A stretch of 32,629 nt of DNA from a virus: IMG/VR virus record IMGVR_UViG_3300025087_000230, positions 1-32,629 of that record; one strand, written 5' to 3'. Positions 31,166 to 32,629 of this stretch are shown here, one piece after another. The position numbers were made by a program, and so were the translations under genes. The notes beneath the pieces were generated by a model. That model was not told the DNA's origin, did no database searches, and worked only from the letters and a program-made list of their open reading frames with translations. Numbering within the stretch: the stretch's first letter is position 1; each line of letters begins with the position of its first letter.

Positions 31166-31510
31166 TTATAAATAGTAGCGGTTTGAATCCAGTACAATAG
31201 TGTACACGAGTCCATTAGTATGCTGAATAGTACCAGATTTGATAAGTTTGTCTTTCTCTAGTGTACGTCCACACCAACTAGTAAAGCCGTATTCCTGCAT
31301 AAAGTTGTACACATGACGTTTAGTAGTGTTTGAATAGTCGTAGTGTGGAAATAGCGTTACCGTGCGCAATTTGCTATCAATTACTACGCACAAGGAATTG
31401 TACGAACGCAACGCTGTCAAGCTGTTAATCCGTGTTGTGGCGTGCGTGTTGTGGCGTTTGTTAGTCATTGTCTGCATACTGCTGATGGTACAGAATTCTT
31501 CTCTTGTCAT
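31166..31510 (-). CDS. Small hypothetical protein, right-end array
   Basis: A 114-residue protein, N-terminal MTREEFCTISSMQTM then beta-rich with YNSLCVVIDSKLRTVTLFPHYDYS. Leader CAGAGAGGTACTATT precedes the ATG. The order (helical start, then strands with NSLCVVID) matches its neighbours, which hints at a family of diverged paralogues. Confidence 0.7.
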   Translation of the reverse strand: MTREEFCTISSMQTMTNKRHNTHATTRINSLTALRSYNSLCVVIDSKLRTVTLFPHYDYSNTTKRHVYNFMQEYGFTSWCGRTLEKDKLIKSGTIQHTNGLVYTIVLDSNRYYL

Positions 31511-31534
31511 AATAGTACCTCTCTGTTAGTGATT

Positions 31535-31551
31535 ATTCCATCAGATGGAAT
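31535..31551. promoter_or_regulatory. 17-bp perfect palindrome
   Basis: ATTCCATC, one A, GATGGAAT: 8-bp arms, in the 103-base gap upstream of the 114-residue gene and 13 bases before its ribosome site. A dimeric repressor operator is the natural reading; no promoter is clear next to it. Confidence 0.55.
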
Positions 31552-31613
31552 TCTAAGCACGCCATGTAATGAGCATGGATTACAGCATGTTTACTGTTGC
31601 GTGCTTTATTGTG

Positions 31614-32006
31614 CTACATTACGAGTCTGATTGGTTCGTCCATCCAAGTAGTGTATATCCAGATTCCAACGAACTTTTCATGATGCAAATAGGTGTCAAA
31701 CTCGATTGATTTGATGCATTCCCATGGTATTGATGGAATAGCAAAGAGTGCGTGACAGCGTGACGATGCCATTAATCCGTTGTCCGTGCACGTTACGGAT
31801 ATGCCATTACTGTACACTTGTTCGCCAAAGGTAGTCCATGAATTGGTTGGAATGTTAGTCATTCTAGGGAACATTTCACGCAATTCTAGGATAGCGTTGC
31901 CCAAATTGAACTTACTGTAGCAATCTGTTTCTGTGGTATCCGTCCATACCTTTACTTTTCCGACAACAATGTTGTCCTGCTGATAGTCCGTTACATTCTT
32001 AAGCAT
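31614..32006 (-). CDS. Small hypothetical protein, right-end array
   Basis: A 130-residue protein (MLKNVTDYQQDN start), beta-rich with MFPRMTNIPTNSWTTFGEQVYSNGISVTCTDNG and a Trp-rich C-terminus. Its leader AAAGAGAGGTACTACA is nearly identical to that of the 31166-31510 gene. Function unknown. Confidence 0.7.
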   Translation of the reverse strand: MLKNVTDYQQDNIVVGKVKVWTDTTETDCYSKFNLGNAILELREMFPRMTNIPTNSWTTFGEQVYSNGISVTCTDNGLMASSRCHALFAIPSIPWECIKSIEFDTYLHHEKFVGIWIYTTWMDEPIRLVM

Positions 32007-32021
32007 TGTAGTACCTCTCTT

Positions 32022-32213
32022 TTAGTATGTTACGATAGTATTTGGTTGACCTTTGTAGTGGTCAATAATAGCCTGTCTTGTGCCGATAGCGTCTTCTTTG
32101 GAATCCGTGTAGTACGTTGCGCTTTCGTCCAGCTTCCCATTAACATACACCGTTACCCTATATTCGTTCAATGCTGGATTGCGCTTTACTTTGCATATCC
32201 TCACATTATCCAT
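32022..32213 (-). CDS. Small hypothetical protein (63 aa)
   Basis: A 63-residue protein with a beta-hairpin core (NEYRVTVYVNGKLDESATYYTDSKEDAIGTRQAIIDHY) that reads like a small alpha/beta fold seen in phage miniproteins with a V-N-G-K turn followed by D...A...A. Leader AAAGAGAGGACAAAT. Function unknown. Confidence 0.7.
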   Translation of the reverse strand: MDNVRICKVKRNPALNEYRVTVYVNGKLDESATYYTDSKEDAIGTRQAIIDHYKGQPNTIVTY

Positions 32214-32228
32214 ATTTGTCCTCTCTTT

Positions 32229-32261
32229 ACATGCCTATGGCATGTTGTGCAGACTGCGCAA
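32229..32261. other. Two adjacent hairpins between genes
   Basis: ACATGCC/GGCATGT (3-nt loop) is followed at once by TTGTGCA/TGCGCAA (3-nt loop, one G-T pair). They fill the gap between the 83- and 63-residue genes, and next to them ACCTACCTACCTACC (32267-32281) is a 4-base tandem repeat. A processing site or attenuator is possible. Confidence 0.5.
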
Positions 32262-32279
32262 CAGTGATAACCTACCTAC

Positions 32280-32531
32280 CTACCAATCAATTCCTATACC
32301 AGACTTTTCAAATTCTTCGTTTAAATCAATAACTTCGGGCTCTTGCTTTTCAGCACTATCAAAAGCTATATCAATAAGCATATTCATAATAAGTTTGTCT
32401 ATAGCTCTTGAGAAGTTTTCAAATGCTACTTTATTGGCTCTTGCTACAGCTATCTCAAACGTGTTGTCGATACTCGTTTTTAGTCCTCTCTTTATTGCGT
32501 GATTATTGGCGCAATCCACACAACACGCCAT
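32280..32531 (-). CDS. Small hypothetical protein (83 aa)
   Basis: An 83-residue protein with an N-terminal MACCVDCANNH (possible metal site, three cysteines and a histidine) and an acidic, helical remainder (FSRAIDKLIMNMLIDIAFDSAEKQEPEVIDLNEEFE). No clear ribosome site precedes the ATG. It is the first gene of the right-end operon in this window. Function unknown. Confidence 0.6.
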   Translation of the reverse strand: MACCVDCANNHAIKRGLKTSIDNTFEIAVARANKVAFENFSRAIDKLIMNMLIDIAFDSAEKQEPEVIDLNEEFEKSGIGIDW

Positions 32532-32557
32532 TATGTGTTGTGTTTCTAACTATGCAT

Positions 32558-32598
32558 ATTCACTGTTGTTAGGTGAATAAATCCTGTATTCTAGGATT
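32558..32598. promoter_or_regulatory. Two small inverted repeats upstream of the right-end operon
   Basis: ATTCAC/GTGAAT (32558-32563 with 32573-32578) and AATCCT/AGGATT (32580-32585 with 32593-32598) lie side by side in front of the 83-residue gene. No promoter can be assigned because the sequence ends. They may be operators or 5' leader hairpins. Confidence 0.4.
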
Positions 32599-32629
32599 GT
32601 AACGTATGCTTATAGCATTTGTTACTGTT

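Overview
The window is a stretch of a double-stranded DNA tailed-phage (or prophage) genome that uses the standard code. It has virion, lysis and replication modules but no ribosomal or metabolic host genes. The host cannot be fixed. The recognisable promoters are sigma70-like (TTGACW, 17 bp, TATTAT/TAGTAT) and ribosome sites are AAGGAG-type. The formylglycine-generating-enzyme-like target of the diversity-generating retroelement and a coiled-coil membrane protein in the lysis block recall spirochaete systems, but this is only a weak hint.

Positions 1-6485 (+ strand) are late genes. A long tail-fibre-like protein, 5' end outside the window, finishes in a variable repeat (VR, 2619-2724). Behind it come a GC-rich hairpin (2747-2769), a template repeat (TR, 2820-2925) and a reverse transcriptase (3044-4090). 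VR and TR differ at 21 of the 29 TR adenines and at none of the 73 other bases in the 102-nt core, so this is an intact diversity-generating retroelement (DGR) that has acted on a receptor-binding protein. No recognisable Avd gene accompanies it. Then follow a small protein, a YfiM-like membrane protein, a probable virion beta-sandwich protein, two small membrane proteins (holin candidates), and an Rz-like inner-membrane spanin that contains a second, almost fully overlapping membrane-protein gene in its +1 frame. A strong hairpin at 6490-6515 separates this operon from the convergent minus-strand operon.

Positions 6500-17566 (minus strand) are the replication operon, read leftwards from a promoter at 17608-17636 that is flanked by palindromic operators. 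In transcription order it encodes an HTH protein, SNF2-like helicase, coiled-coil protein, putative ssDNA-binding protein, Cas4/RecB-like nuclease, AEP primase-polymerase, UvrD-like helicase, MazG-like pyrophosphohydrolase, small coiled-coil protein, zinc-ribbon protein, family A DNA polymerase, a Csx16-family protein (CRISPR-associated in cells; possible anti-CRISPR here) and a PD-(D/E)XK nuclease.

Positions 17716-28939 (minus strand) are a tightly overlapping early/accessory operon: ThyX, a DUF5664-type dNTP diphosphohydrolase with an extra SH3-like tail, several zinc-ribbon miniproteins, proteins sharing an SH3-like module, and two tRNA-like genes with abnormal anticodon arms. A sigma70-like promoter sits at 29014-29042.

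Positions 29043-30005 have no convincing gene. They carry AT-rich DNA, TGTGACA/TGTCACA iteron-like repeats and CACGCCA/TGGCGTG inverted repeats, and are a candidate replication origin or control region. Positions 30006-32531 hold seven small minus-strand genes without recognised homology, several with a shared AGAGAGG leader.
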